Notes: generated by a model not told the origin, from the sequence alone. A stretch of DNA of 64,000 nucleotides from Micromonospora sediminicola (GCF_900089585.1 NZ_FLRH01000003.1:434001-498000); one strand, 5' to 3'; positions 17,143 through 25,930 are shown, counted from the stretch's first letter. Made by a program: numbers and translations.

Positions 17143-18390
17143 TCAGGCGGGCTGGGTGCGCAGGTAGCGGCCGAAGTGCGGGACGGTGAACGCGACCGTG
17201 CCCCGCTCGCCGGAGTAGATCAGGCCCTTCTTGATCAGCGCGTCCCGGGCCGGGGAGAGGCTGGCCGGCTTGCGGCCGAGCGCCCGGGCGATCTCCGCGG
17301 TGGGCACCGCGGCGTCCATGTCGTCCCGGCCGCCCTCCTCGCCGTCCACCAGCGCCAGTGTGGCCATCGCCCGCATGTACTCGCGTTCGGCCGGCGTGGC
17401 CCGCTCGAACCGGGAGCCGAAGAACCCCACCGCCAGCTCCGCCTCCGCCTCGGGCGCGGCGACCCGCACGTCCGCCGCGGTGATCGGTGAGCGCGGCGCG
17501 TGGTCCCAGGTGGCCTTGCCGTACGCCTGGACGAAGTAGGGATAGCCGCCGGACTTCTCGTAGAGCAGGTCGAGCGCCTTCTGCTCGTACTCGACCTCCT
17601 CCCGCTCGGCCGGCGCGCAGAGCGCCTGGTCGGCGGCGATCCGGTCGAGCCGGTCGATCCGCTGGTAGCGGTAGAGCCGTTCGGAGTACGACTTGGCGGC
17701 GCTGAGCACGGCGGGCAGGTGCGGCAGCCCGGCACCCACCACGATCAGCGGCGCGCCGAGCTGGGACAGCTCGTGGCAGGCGGCGCAGAGCGCCGAGACG
17801 TCCTCGGCGCCGACGTCCTGCATCTCGTCGATGAACACGGCGATGCCGGTGCCCACGTCGGTGGCGACCGCCGCCGCGTCGCTGAGCAGCTCGACCAGGT
17901 CGATCTCGATGTCGCCGGAGTCGGCCCGGCCGCTGCTGGCCGGCACGTCGATGCCGGGCTGCCAGCGGTCGCGCAGCTTCGGCGCCGCGCCACCCCGCCC
18001 GCTCGGCGGCGTCGACCGTTGCGCGAACGCCTTGAGCACGCCCAGGAAGGCGTCGATCCGGTCGGGCGCCCGGTGCCGGGGGGCCAGCTCGCGGACCGCC
18101 ATGTGCAGTGCGGCGGCGATCGGCCGGCGCAGCGACTGGTCCGGTCGGGCCTCGATCTTGCCGGTGCCCCAGAGGCGGTTGATCGCCTCCGAGCGCAGCG
18201 TGTTGAGCAGGACCGTCTTGCCGACTCCGCGCAGCCCGGTGAGCATCAGGCTGCGTTCCGGCCGGCCGCGGGCGATCCGTTCCAGGACCACGTCGAAGAC
18301 GTCCAGCTCCCGCCCCCGCCCGGCGAGTTCGGGCGGGCGCTGGCCGGCGCCCGGCGCGTACGGGTTGCGGACCGGATCCACGAATCGCAC
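17143..18390 (-). CDS. AAA ATPase (Orc1/Cdc6-like STAND fold) with C-terminal winged-helix region
   Basis: 415 residues. Walker A GLRGVGKTVL (about residues 52-61), Walker B AVFIDEMQD (about 183-191), sensor region LIVVGAGLPHLP, arginine-rich YRYQRIDRLDR, and a GYPYFVQAYGKATWD segment typical of archaeal-type ATPases. The C-terminal part (PTAEIARALGRKPASLSPARDALIKKGLI) reads as a winged helix able to bind DNA. Such stand-alone ATPases are common in actinobacteria, and their roles are mostly unknown. The start is GTG at 18390; a 20-base inverted repeat (18402-18421) lies 11 bases upstream, a good position for autoregulation. No partner gene is evident. Confidence 0.88.
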   Translation of the reverse strand: MRFVDPVRNPYAPGAGQRPPELAGRGRELDVFDVVLERIARGRPERSLMLTGLRGVGKTVLLNTLRSEAINRLWGTGKIEARPDQSLRRPIAAALHMAVRELAPRHRAPDRIDAFLGVLKAFAQRSTPPSGRGGAAPKLRDRWQPGIDVPASSGRADSGDIEIDLVELLSDAAAVATDVGTGIAVFIDEMQDVGAEDVSALCAACHELSQLGAPLIVVGAGLPHLPAVLSAAKSYSERLYRYQRIDRLDRIAADQALCAPAEREEVEYEQKALDLLYEKSGGYPYFVQAYGKATWDHAPRSPITAADVRVAAPEAEAELAVGFFGSRFERATPAEREYMRAMATLALVDGEEGGRDDMDAAVPTAEIARALGRKPASLSPARDALIKKGLIYSGERGTVAFTVPHFGRYLRTQPA

Positions 18391-18401
18391 AGTATCGGGT
18401 C

Positions 18402-18421
18402 GTCTAGCGGCCAGGCTAGAC
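18402..18421. promoter_or_regulatory. Inverted repeat GTCTAGC-N6-GCTAGAC in front of the AAA ATPase gene
   Basis: Perfect 7-base arms (18402-18408 and 18415-18421), 11 bases before the GTG start on the minus strand. The same core GTCTAGC/GCTAGAC recurs inside the long palindrome at 18459-18502. Candidate operator; the binding protein is unknown. Confidence 0.5.
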
Positions 18422-18458
18422 GTGCGTAGAGGTGGCTACCGCGTGTCGGCCTCGACAT

Positions 18459-18502
18459 AAAACTAGGGCTGTCTAGCGTGGACGCTAGACAGCCCTAGTT
18501 TT
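18459..18502. terminator. 44-base near-perfect palindrome, bidirectional terminator-like
   Basis: Two perfect 21-base arms (18459-18479 and 18482-18502) around GG. The outer ends are AAAACTAG and CTAGTTTT, so a stable stem ends in a short T run on either strand. It lies 10 bases after the stop of the LppU-like gene and probably ends its transcript before the AAA ATPase gene, while sharing the GTCTAGC core with the operator-like repeat next to it. Confidence 0.7.
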
Positions 18503-18512
18503 GCCTACCGGC

Positions 18513-19325
18513 TCACCGCCGCTTCAGGCAGAGGACGAAGTCGAGCGTGTCCAGCTCGCTGTCGAAGAAGTACCAGTCGGTGTAGCCGGTCACCTTGCCG
18601 CACTTCGCCTCGGCGTCCTTCTTGCCGCTGGTCGCGCCGTCGATCCGGCGCAGCACCTGGTAGGTCTTCGGCGCACAGTCGGCGATCACCAGCTTGGGCT
18701 GGCCGCCCCCGCCCTCGTTGGCGACGCACTGGCCCGCCTTGACGAAGCGCGGGTCGGTCGACGAGGCCGGAGCCGGCGCGGTCGGCGTCGCCTCCGCCGG
18801 ATCGCTCGGCGCCGCCGCCGTCGGGTCCGCGGCCGGCGCGGTGGCCGCCGTCGTCCCGGCCGTCGGGCTCTTCTCGTTCCGGCCGAGCAGCCAGTAGGCC
18901 CCGGCGCCACCCAGCAGCAGCACCGCCAGCACGACCAGCACCACCACCAGCAGCGGACCCTTGCCCCGCTTCGGGGGCGTGGGCTCGGCGTAGGGCGGCT
19001 CGCCGCCGGCGTACGGGGGCTGCCCGCCGGCGTAGGGCGGCTGCCCCCCGTAGCCGGGGTCGGCGGGGTATCCCTGGTACTGCGGCGGACCGGGCGCCCA
19101 CCCCGGCGCGGCCGGCTCGTACTGCTGGGTGGGGGGCCCGTACTGCTGGGGCGGGACGCCGTACTGCTCGGTGGGAGGGCCGTACTGCTGCGGCGGCCCG
19201 TACTGCGGACCGCCGGGCGCCGGGCCGTAGTGCGGGTCGGCCGGCTGCGGGGCGTACCCGTCGTCGGGCCGCCGTCCCCCCCACGGCTCGGGTGAGCCGC
19301 CGCCCGGTGGTCCGAAGTTCGACAT
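18513..19325 (-). CDS. LppU/SCO3897-like membrane-anchored protein with Gly/Pro/Tyr repeats
   Basis: 270 residues. The first 115 residues are low-complexity Gly/Pro/Gln/Tyr with repeats such as QYGPP and PPYAGG; then a basic PPKRGKG, one transmembrane helix (about 122-146, LLVVVLVVLAVLLLGG), an Ala/Thr/Pro-rich spacer, and an outside domain of about 75 residues with four cysteines (GQCV, IADC, AKCG, VLCL) matching the LppU/SCO3897 family. The domain probably has two disulfides. The role is unknown; related proteins are often found in actinobacterial envelopes. A CAGGAGG site precedes the ATG. A 44-base palindrome follows the stop. Confidence 0.8.
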   Translation of the reverse strand: MSNFGPPGGGSPEPWGGRRPDDGYAPQPADPHYGPAPGGPQYGPPQQYGPPTEQYGVPPQQYGPPTQQYEPAAPGWAPGPPQYQGYPADPGYGGQPPYAGGQPPYAGGEPPYAEPTPPKRGKGPLLVVVLVVLAVLLLGGAGAYWLLGRNEKSPTAGTTAATAPAADPTAAAPSDPAEATPTAPAPASSTDPRFVKAGQCVANEGGGGQPKLVIADCAPKTYQVLRRIDGATSGKKDAEAKCGKVTGYTDWYFFDSELDTLDFVLCLKRR

Positions 19326-19410
19326 GAACGCCTCCTGCGTACGCCAGTGCTGAGAGGCCGGCCACCAACACGGGACGCCGACGCCGTGGTCACCGTAGCG
19401 TGGTCCACCG

Positions 19411-20418
19411 ATGAGCTCACGCCCCGAGAGTGCGACGACCGCCGCCGACAGCCCGGCGCGGTCGGCCCGCCCCGCCCTGATCTGGACCGCCCTCGCCCTG
19501 GTCTACCTGCTCTGGGGTTCGACCTACCTGGGCATCCGGGTCGCGGTCGAGTCCCTGCCGCCGCTCACCTCGGCGGCGATGCGGTTCGCCGCGGCCGCCG
19601 TGGTGCTCGCGCTGGTGCTGCGCCTGCGCCGCGGGCCCGGTGCGCTCCGCGTGCCGGCCCGACGCCTCGGCTCGGCCGCGCTGGTCGGCGTGCTGCTGCT
19701 GGCCGGCGGCAACGGGCTGGTGGTGCTCGCCGAGTCCGGCCCGGCGGGCAGCGCCGTGCCCTCCGGTGTCGCCGCGCTGCTGGTGGCCACCGTCCCGCTC
19801 CTGGTGGTGGTGCTGCGTACGGCCGGCGGGGACCGGCCCCGGGCCTGGACGTTCGCCGGCGTGGCGCTCGGCTTCGTCGGGCTGGTCCTGCTGGTCCTGC
19901 CCCGCGACGGCGTGGACGGGGTGCCGCTGGTCGGCGCGCTGATCGTGGTGGCCGGAGCGGTCAGCTGGTCCGTCGGATCGTTCCTGTCCGGACGGATCCG
20001 GATGCCCGCCGACCCGTTCGTGGCCACCGTCTACGAGATGGTGGCCGGCGCGGTGGCGCTCGCGGTGGTCGCGGCCGCACGCGGGGAACTGGCCGACTTC
20101 TCCCCCGCCGAGGTGACCACGCGGTCCTGGGTGGCTCTGGTCTATCTGATGGTGGCCGGCTCGCTGGTCGCCTTCACCGCGTACGTCTGGCTGCTCGCGC
20201 ACGCGCCGCTCTCCCTGGTGTCCACGTACGCCTACGTGAACCCGGCGGTCGCGGTGGCGCTCGGCGCGCTGCTCGTCGCCGAGCCGGTCACCGCGCAGGT
20301 GCTGCTCGGCGGCGCGGTCATCGTGGCCGGCGTGGCGGTGGTGGTGAGCACCGAGCGTCCGCGCCGGACCGCGCCGGCTGCCGTGGACGGGACGGCCCGG
20401 GAGACGGCGGAGCGGTAG
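19411..20418 (+). CDS. EamA/DMT family transporter
   Basis: 335 residues, ten predicted transmembrane helices in two repeats, typical of the drug/metabolite transporter superfamily. Seen: ALVYLLWGSTYLGIRVAVESLPPL at the start, RFAAAAVVL, and in the second half PLSLVSTYAYVNPAVAVALGALL, which are hallmarks of EamA repeats. It likely exports a small metabolite; the substrate is not predictable. TAGCGT lies nine bases before the ATG, giving a very short leader. It is followed 11 bases later by the A24 peptidase gene in the same direction. Confidence 0.92.
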   Translation: MSSRPESATTAADSPARSARPALIWTALALVYLLWGSTYLGIRVAVESLPPLTSAAMRFAAAAVVLALVLRLRRGPGALRVPARRLGSAALVGVLLLAGGNGLVVLAESGPAGSAVPSGVAALLVATVPLLVVVLRTAGGDRPRAWTFAGVALGFVGLVLLVLPRDGVDGVPLVGALIVVAGAVSWSVGSFLSGRIRMPADPFVATVYEMVAGAVALAVVAAARGELADFSPAEVTTRSWVALVYLMVAGSLVAFTAYVWLLAHAPLSLVSTYAYVNPAVAVALGALLVAEPVTAQVLLGGAVIVAGVAVVVSTERPRRTAPAAVDGTARETAER

Positions 20419-20429
20419 CGTCCCGGCCC

Positions 20430-21053
20430 GTGTCGGCGGCGCTGGTGACCGGGGTGGCGCTGCTCGGCGCGCTCGCCGGGCTGGTGGCCGTACCGGTGGG
20501 TCGGTCCCTGGTGGGCGGCGGCCCCGCTCCGCGCCGGGCGGTCCTGACCGCGACCGGTGCGGTGGTGTTCGGCGGGCTGGCCGCCGCCCACGGGGCCGGG
20601 CCCGCGCTGCCGGCCCTGCTGCTGGTCGCCGGCGTCGGGCTGCTGCTCGTGGTCACCGACCTGACCGCCCTGCGGCTGCCCGACCCGCTGGTCGGCGCGC
20701 TGGCGCTCGGCGGCGGGCTCGGCCTCGCCGGCGCCACGCTGGCCACCGGCGAGCCGGGTCGACTGACCACCGCCGCCGCCGGCGCCGCGCTCTCCCTCGC
20801 CGGCCACCTGCTGCTCGCGCTGCTGCCGGGCGCCCGGCTCGGCTTCGGTGACGTGAAGCTCGCCGCCGCGCTCGGGCTCCCGCTGGGCTGGCTGGGCTGG
20901 CCGACGCTCCGGCTCGGGCTGCTCCTCCCGCACGTGCTCGCCGGGGTGACGGTGCTGGTCCTGCTGGCCGCCGGCCGGGTACGCCGGGACACGCCGCTGC
21001 CGTTCGGCCCGGCGCTCCTCGCCGGCGCCTGGCTCGCCGTCCTGCTCACCTGA
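20430..21053 (+). CDS. A24 family prepilin-peptidase-like protein (short, no methylase domain)
   Basis: About 207 residues with roughly seven hydrophobic segments. The two aspartates of the aspartyl prepilin peptidases are present in the expected contexts: [16 protein letters not shown] and GFGDVKLAAALG. The N-terminal zinc-binding methyltransferase domain of PilD is absent, so it resembles TadV/CpaA-type or orphan A24 peptidases. No pilin or secretion ATPase gene is in the window, so its substrate must be elsewhere. GTG start at 20430, 11 bases after the transporter stop. Confidence 0.85.
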   Translation: MSAALVTGVALLGALAGLVAVPVGRSLVGGGPAPRRAVLTATGAVVFGGLAAAHGAGPALPALLLVAGVGLLLVVTDLTALRLPDPLVGALALGGGLGLAGATLATGEPGRLTTAAAGAALSLAGHLLLALLPGARLGFGDVKLAAALGLPLGWLGWPTLRLGLLLPHVLAGVTVLVLLAAGRVRRDTPLPFGPALLAGAWLAVLLT

Positions 21054-21080
21054 GGCCGCCGCGCGTGTCGGCGGGCGGCC
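21054..21080. terminator. Hairpin between convergent A24 peptidase and EndoQ-UvrD genes
   Basis: Arms GGCCGCC (21054-21060) and GGCGGCC (21074-21080) around 13 bases, directly after the A24 peptidase stop and 6 bases before the other gene's stop. No U-tract. Confidence 0.4.
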
Positions 21081-21086
21081 CGCCGG

Positions 21087-24000
21087 TCAGATCAGCCGGA
21101 GCTGGTGATCCCGGGGCCGGCGTGGCTCCGCCGTGCCGAGCCGGTCGAACAACGCCGGGTCGATCACGTCGAGGAACGGCGACGGCCGGGTCTCGCGTTC
21201 CGCGCCGTGCCGGGCCCGCCGGGCGGCGTGGCTGACGTAGAGCCGGTCCTGCGCCCGGGTCAGGCCGACGAAGAAGAGCCGGCGCTCCTCGGCCACCGCG
21301 TCCTCGTCCGGCTCGCTGCCGGGCCAGCGCAGCGGCAGCAGGCCGTCCTCGGCGCCGACCAGGAACACCACCGGGAACTCCAGCCCCTTCGCCGCGTGCA
21401 GCGTGAGCAGCGTGACCGCCTCGGCGCGCGGATCCAGGGCGTCCACCTCCGCGCCGGTCGCGAGCTGGTTGAGGAACAGCCCGAGGTCGTCACCGCAGCG
21501 CCGGGCCAGTGGCGTGAGCAGGTCCACGGCGGTGCGGACGTCCTCGGGGCGTACCGCGCCGGCGCCGTCGAGCGTGGGCACGGCGAAGCGCTCCGCCAGG
21601 AGCTGACCGGCCTGGCGTACCCGGGCGGCCAGCGATCCGTCGAGACCGGCCTGGCGCAGCTCGCGGGCGACGGCGGTGACGCCGGGCCGGTCGCGCAGCC
21701 GGTCGTGCGAGCGCTTCTGCACCGGGATGTTGGCCCGGGCCAGCGCGTCCACGACCGGCGCGGCCTGGGAGTCGGTGCGGTAGAGCACCGCGATGTCGGA
21801 GAAGGAGAGTGACGTCGTCCGCCCGTCGATGCGGCCCGAGTCCAGCGACCGGTGGGACAGGCCACCGACCAGCTCGTCGACGGTGCGGACCACGAAGTCG
21901 GCCTCGTCGGCCACCGAGGTCGCGGCGTACCGGCCGACCAGCGGCGCCTCCGGGTCGAGCCGGGCCGGGTCGAGGCGGCGACCGCGCACCAGCGACGACG
22001 GCGCGATGGCCTGCACCGCGGCGGCCAGGATCGGCGCGGACGAGCGGTAGTTGCGGTTCAGCCGCACCAGCCGGGCGTCGGTGAAGTCCTGCGAGAAACG
22101 CAGGAAGTAGCCGACGTCGGCGCCCCGGAACGAGTAGATCGCCTGGTCCGGGTCGCCGATCGCGCACAGGTTGCCGTCGGCGGGGCTGAGCAGCCGCAGC
22201 AGGTCGTACTGCACCGCGTCGACGTCCTGGTACTCGTCAACGAAGATCCACTTCCACCGTTCGCGGTACTCCCGGACCAGCTTCCGGTCCCCCTTGAGCA
22301 GCGCCACCGGCAGGGTGAGCAGCTCGTCCAGGTCGACCAGGTCCTTCTTGCGCAGCAGCGCGACGTACCGCTCGTCGTCCTCGCCGGCCTCGGCGCGGGC
22401 CGCCGCCCGGTCCGTCTCGTCGGCGATCCGGAAGTCCGCCGGCAGCCCGGCGGCCGCCGCGTTCTCCCGCAGCACGGTCAGGCCGAGCGAGTGGAACGTG
22501 CCCACGGTGACGTCCTCGGCGACCGGGCCGAGCAGCCCGTCCAGCCGGTGCCGCAGCTCCTCGGCCGCCCGGCGGGTGAACGTGATCGCCAGGCACTGGT
22601 CGGGGAAGACGTTCAACTCCGCGCAGAGATACGCGATCCGGTGGGTCAACGTCCGGGTCTTGCCGGTGCCGGGCCCGGCCACGATGAGCAGCGGACCGCC
22701 CGGCGCGGACGCGGCCACCCGCTGCATCGCGTCCAGGCGGTCCAGCAGGCCGGTGCCGACCTCCTCCATGCCGGCGAGCATCGGCTCGAACGGCTCGTGC
22801 GGGGAGGGCGGCGGCGCGATCGGGCGAGCCGGCGGCGGCGTGCGCTTCGGCTCGGGCCGGGCCGCCGCCGGGCGCTTGGCCCTCGGTTTCGGCGCCGGCT
22901 CCGCGGGCCGTCGCTGCGCGGGCACGGGTACGTCGAAGAGCGCGTCCTGCCCCGACCCGCCGGCCGTGGCGCCCAGTTCCGCCGGATCGAACAGTGTGAT
23001 CACCCCGTACTCGCCGTCGTAGCCCGGCACCCGGCGGACCTCGCCGCGGCGCAGCCGGCCGATGCCCTCGGCGAGCAGCTCGCCACCGACCCGGCCGATC
23101 TCCTCGACCGGCGTACGGGTCAGGATCTCCAACTCCGGGCCGAGCGCGGCGACCAGCTCGTGGAGCTTGCCCTCCACCTTCTTCGACCGCGCGCCCACCC
23201 GGTTGATCTCGCCGAGGATCTCGGCCAGCGGCACCAGGTGCGCCACCGCGCGGGCGTGCGCCGGACGGTGCCCCACCGGACGGTCGGCCAGCTCCTCGAC
23301 CCGGCTCAGTACGCCGACGGTGAGCGGCTTGCCGCACTCCGGGCAGCGCCCACCCGCCTCGCGGGTGCGCTCGGGCGACCAGTTCACCCCGCAGAGCCGG
23401 TGCCCGTCGGCGTGGTACTTGCCCTCCTCCGGGAAGAACTCGACAGTGCCGGCGAGCCCGTCCCCGGTGCGCAGCGCCTCCCGGATCGCGAAGTAGTCGC
23501 GGGCCGCCGTGAGGACCGTGGCCTCCCGGGCCAGCGCCGGCGGCGAGTGGGCGTCCGAGTTCGACACCAGCTGGTAGCGGTCCAGGCTGCCGACCCGCCA
23601 GTTCATCTCCGGGTCGGAGGAGAGGCCGGTCTCCACCGCGAAGATGTGCTCGGCCAGGTCGGCGTAACAGTCGGCGATCGCGTCGAAGCCGGACTTCGAG
23701 CCGAGCGCGGAGAACCAGGGCGTCCAGATGTGCGCCGGCACCAGGTAGCCGTCTCCGCTGGCCTCCAGCGTGATCTCCAGCAGGTCGCGGGAGTCCAGCC
23801 CGAGGATCGGCCGGCCGTCGGAGCCGAGGTTGCCGATCCGGCCCAGCGCGGCGTTGAACCGGCCCACCGCGTCCAGGTCCGGCAGGTAGATCAGGTGGTG
23901 CACCTTGCGGGTCCGGTCGTCCCGCTTGTAGATGGTGGAGATCTCCACGCTCAGCATGAACCGGACCGGGTCCGCCTCCGCCGCGCTCGCCAGCCGGGGC

Positions 24001-24287
24001 GGCAGCCGCCGGGCGATGTCCCGCTCCGCCTCCGGCGACAGCCGGTAGAGGCCGGGCTCGGCCGGGTGCAGCGTCTCGCGCAGGTGGTCGTACCAGGCGG
24101 GGTGGGTGAAGTCTCCGGTGCCGAGCACCCCGATGCCCTTGCGTCGGGCCCACCAGCCGAGGTTCGGCAGGGTCAGGTCGCGGCTGCACGCGCGGGAGTA
24201 TTTCGAGTGGATGTGCAGATCCGCGACGTAGGGCGGGAGGCCACCGGGGGGTGCGGCGCTGAACGGAGGCACGCCGCATCCTGTCAC
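21087..24287 (-). CDS. Fusion of an EndoQ-like PHP endonuclease with a UvrD-type helicase
   Basis: 1066 residues. Part one (about 20-450) matches the EndoQ/TIGR00375 family of PHP nucleases, which nick DNA next to deaminated bases: DLHIHS (23-28), GTGDFTHP (56-63), SVEIS (113-117), HIWTPWF (186-192), SNSDAHS (242-248) and a zinc-binding group of cysteines (C299, C315, C318). Then a Pro/Ala/Lys linker (about 455-500). Part two is a superfamily 1 helicase: Walker A GPGTGKTR (538-545), TFHSLG, DEYQDVD (684-690), QAIYSFRGAD, NRNYRSS, LTLHAAKGLEF and VGLTRAQDRLYV. All motifs look intact, so the protein could nick and unwind in one step, suggesting repair of deaminated DNA. GTG at 24287 or at 24272 may be the start. 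Confidence 0.92.
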   Translation of the reverse strand: MTGCGVPPFSAAPPGGLPPYVADLHIHSKYSRACSRDLTLPNLGWWARRKGIGVLGTGDFTHPAWYDHLRETLHPAEPGLYRLSPEAERDIARRLPPRLASAAEADPVRFMLSVEISTIYKRDDRTRKVHHLIYLPDLDAVGRFNAALGRIGNLGSDGRPILGLDSRDLLEITLEASGDGYLVPAHIWTPWFSALGSKSGFDAIADCYADLAEHIFAVETGLSSDPEMNWRVGSLDRYQLVSNSDAHSPPALAREATVLTAARDYFAIREALRTGDGLAGTVEFFPEEGKYHADGHRLCGVNWSPERTREAGGRCPECGKPLTVGVLSRVEELADRPVGHRPAHARAVAHLVPLAEILGEINRVGARSKKVEGKLHELVAALGPELEILTRTPVEEIGRVGGELLAEGIGRLRRGEVRRVPGYDGEYGVITLFDPAELGATAGGSGQDALFDVPVPAQRRPAEPAPKPRAKRPAAARPEPKRTPPPARPIAPPPSPHEPFEPMLAGMEEVGTGLLDRLDAMQRVAASAPGGPLLIVAGPGTGKTRTLTHRIAYLCAELNVFPDQCLAITFTRRAAEELRHRLDGLLGPVAEDVTVGTFHSLGLTVLRENAAAAGLPADFRIADETDRAAARAEAGEDDERYVALLRKKDLVDLDELLTLPVALLKGDRKLVREYRERWKWIFVDEYQDVDAVQYDLLRLLSPADGNLCAIGDPDQAIYSFRGADVGYFLRFSQDFTDARLVRLNRNYRSSAPILAAAVQAIAPSSLVRGRRLDPARLDPEAPLVGRYAATSVADEADFVVRTVDELVGGLSHRSLDSGRIDGRTTSLSFSDIAVLYRTDSQAAPVVDALARANIPVQKRSHDRLRDRPGVTAVARELRQAGLDGSLAARVRQAGQLLAERFAVPTLDGAGAVRPEDVRTAVDLLTPLARRCGDDLGLFLNQLATGAEVDALDPRAEAVTLLTLHAAKGLEFPVVFLVGAEDGLLPLRWPGSEPDEDAVAEERRLFFVGLTRAQDRLYVSHAARRARHGAERETRPSPFLDVIDPALFDRLGTAEPRRPRDHQLRLI

Positions 24288-24366
24288 GTCCGGTTGCCCG
24301 CCCGCCCGCCGCCACGCGTACGCGTGACCTGAGCAATGCGGTGCTGGACGCGGCGCCCCCGGCGCG

Positions 24367-25668
24367 CTATGGGGCGCGCAGCTCGACCAGCGTCACCTGC
24401 GGCGGGGCGCCGACACGCACCGGCGGACCCCAGAAGCCGGCGCCGTTGGTGACGTACACCTTGGTGCCGTCCACCTCGCCCAGACCGGAGACCACCGGCT
24501 GCTGGAGCTTCACCGCCAGGTTGAACGGCACCATCTGGCCGCCGTGGGTGTGCCCGGAGAGTTGCAGGTCGACGCCGAACTTCGCCGCCTCGTGCGCGGC
24601 CACCGGCTGGTGGGCCAGCAGCACCACCGGGCGGCTCGGGTCACGGTCGCCGAGGGCGGCGGCGTAGTCGGCCGGCGCGGCCAGACCGGTGCCGGCGGCG
24701 GTCACGTCGTTGACCCCGGCCAGGTCCAGCACCCCGCCGCGGGCCTGGATCTCCTGCCGCTCGTTCTGCAGCACCCGCAGGCCGAGCCGGTCCACCTCGC
24801 GGACCCACTCCTCCACGCCGGAGTAGTACTCGTGGTTGCCGGTGACGAAGAAGCTGCCGTAGCGGGAGCGCAGGTCGCGCAGCGGCTCCGCGGCCGAGCC
24901 CAGCTCGGCCACCGTCCCGTCGACCAGGTCGCCGACCACCGCCACCAGATCGGCGTCCAGTTGGTTGATCATGGCGACGATCCGCTCGGTGTGCGCCCGT
25001 CCGCGCAGCGGCCCGAGGTGGATGTCGGAGACGGTGGCGATCCGCAGGCCGTCCATGCTCCGGGGCAGCTTGGCCAGCGGGATCCGGACCCGGTCCAGTC
25101 GGGGCGGCCCCATCGCGGTGCGGACGCCGTACCCGGTGACGCCGGCGGCGGTGAGCCCGGCGAAGATCGCCGCGCCGCGCGCGAGCAGCAACCGGCGGGA
25201 CGGATCGTGGTCGGCGGGCACGGTGTCCGCCGGCGGGACGTCGCCACCGTCGGCGGTCCCGCCGGCCGGAATGCCGACGGCGTCGCCGGTCGGCCCGGGC
25301 GGGACGGCCCCGGCCCCGGCGCCGATCAGCGCCGGCTCGGGCTCGGGGCCCGTGGCGGCGGCGCGGGCGCGGCGGCGCAGGACGAGCCGGACCACCGCGG
25401 TCGGCACCTCCAGCACCAGCAGCAGCACCAGCAGGTAGAACATCAGCGCCAGCCAGAGGTAGCCCGGCCAGGCCAGCCAGAACCAGCCGTTCCTCGTGCC
25501 GGCCATGGTCGCCGGCACGAGCAGGGCGAGCAGGGCGACCACGGCCGCGCCGAGCCGGCGCCACCGACCCGGTCGGGTGGTGTCCCGGACCAGCCGCTTC
25601 CACAGGTAGAAGTGGATCAGGCCGATGACGAGCACGACGAAGATCAGGAATGTCGCCATCGCCAGCAC
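24367..25668 (-). CDS. Membrane-anchored metallophosphoesterase
   Basis: 433 residues. Three or four N-terminal hydrophobic helices (residues 5-95), a Pro/Gly/Ala-rich linker, another hydrophobic or signal-like stretch (about 160-182), then a calcineurin-like phosphoesterase domain with every metal-binding motif: SDIHLG, VGDLVDG, GNHEYY, LAHQP and SGHTHGGQ. This arrangement resembles the YkuE-type group, which acts on phosphoesters or lipids outside the cell; the substrate is not known. GTG at 25668 is chosen because GAGGAGG sits 6 bases before it; ATG at 25659 is the alternative. It follows moaD by 10 bases. Confidence 0.93.
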   Translation of the reverse strand: MLAMATFLIFVVLVIGLIHFYLWKRLVRDTTRPGRWRRLGAAVVALLALLVPATMAGTRNGWFWLAWPGYLWLALMFYLLVLLLVLEVPTAVVRLVLRRRARAAATGPEPEPALIGAGAGAVPPGPTGDAVGIPAGGTADGGDVPPADTVPADHDPSRRLLLARGAAIFAGLTAAGVTGYGVRTAMGPPRLDRVRIPLAKLPRSMDGLRIATVSDIHLGPLRGRAHTERIVAMINQLDADLVAVVGDLVDGTVAELGSAAEPLRDLRSRYGSFFVTGNHEYYSGVEEWVREVDRLGLRVLQNERQEIQARGGVLDLAGVNDVTAAGTGLAAPADYAAALGDRDPSRPVVLLAHQPVAAHEAAKFGVDLQLSGHTHGGQMVPFNLAVKLQQPVVSGLGEVDGTKVYVTNGAGFWGPPVRVGAPPQVTLVELRAP

Positions 25669-25678
25669 GTCGGCCTCC

Positions 25679-25930
25679 TCAGCCGCCCGCGAAGGGCGGC
25701 AGCACGTCCACCGTCACCCCGGCCGGCAACAGTGCCTGACGATCATGACAGGCCACGCCGTCGACCAGGAAACTCGCCGCCTTCAGCACCACTGACAGTC
25801 GTTCGCCGTGCCGGGCGGCCAGGTCGTCCAGGAGTTCGTCCAGCGACCGGCCGGCGGATGCGGTCTCCTCGGCGCGGCCGGCCGCGGCCCGCGCCCCGGC
25901 GAAGTAGCGGACGGTCAGTTCCACGCTCAC
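25679..25930 (-). CDS. moaD: Molybdopterin synthase sulfur carrier subunit MoaD
   Basis: 83 residues with a ubiquitin-like beta-grasp fold. It ends in LPPFAGG; the terminal Gly-Gly is where the thiocarboxylate forms that supplies the dithiolene sulfur of molybdopterin. The N-terminal [16 protein letters not shown] and internal [13 protein letters not shown] fit the family. GTG at 25930 overlaps the moaA stop (GTGA); a longer frame to 26008 would sit inside moaA and adds no homology. Partner MoaE is at 13824-14255. Confidence 0.92.
   Translation of the reverse strand: MSVELTVRYFAGARAAAGRAEETASAGRSLDELLDDLAARHGERLSVVLKAASFLVDGVACHDRQALLPAGVTVDVLPPFAGG

Noticed and set aside
21852..24332. An 826-codon open frame on the plus strand opposite the EndoQ-UvrD gene
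   Set aside because: In such GC-rich DNA the opposite strand of a real gene stays open for long distances. Its translation has no recognisable domain and the minus-strand frame carries all helicase and PHP motifs.
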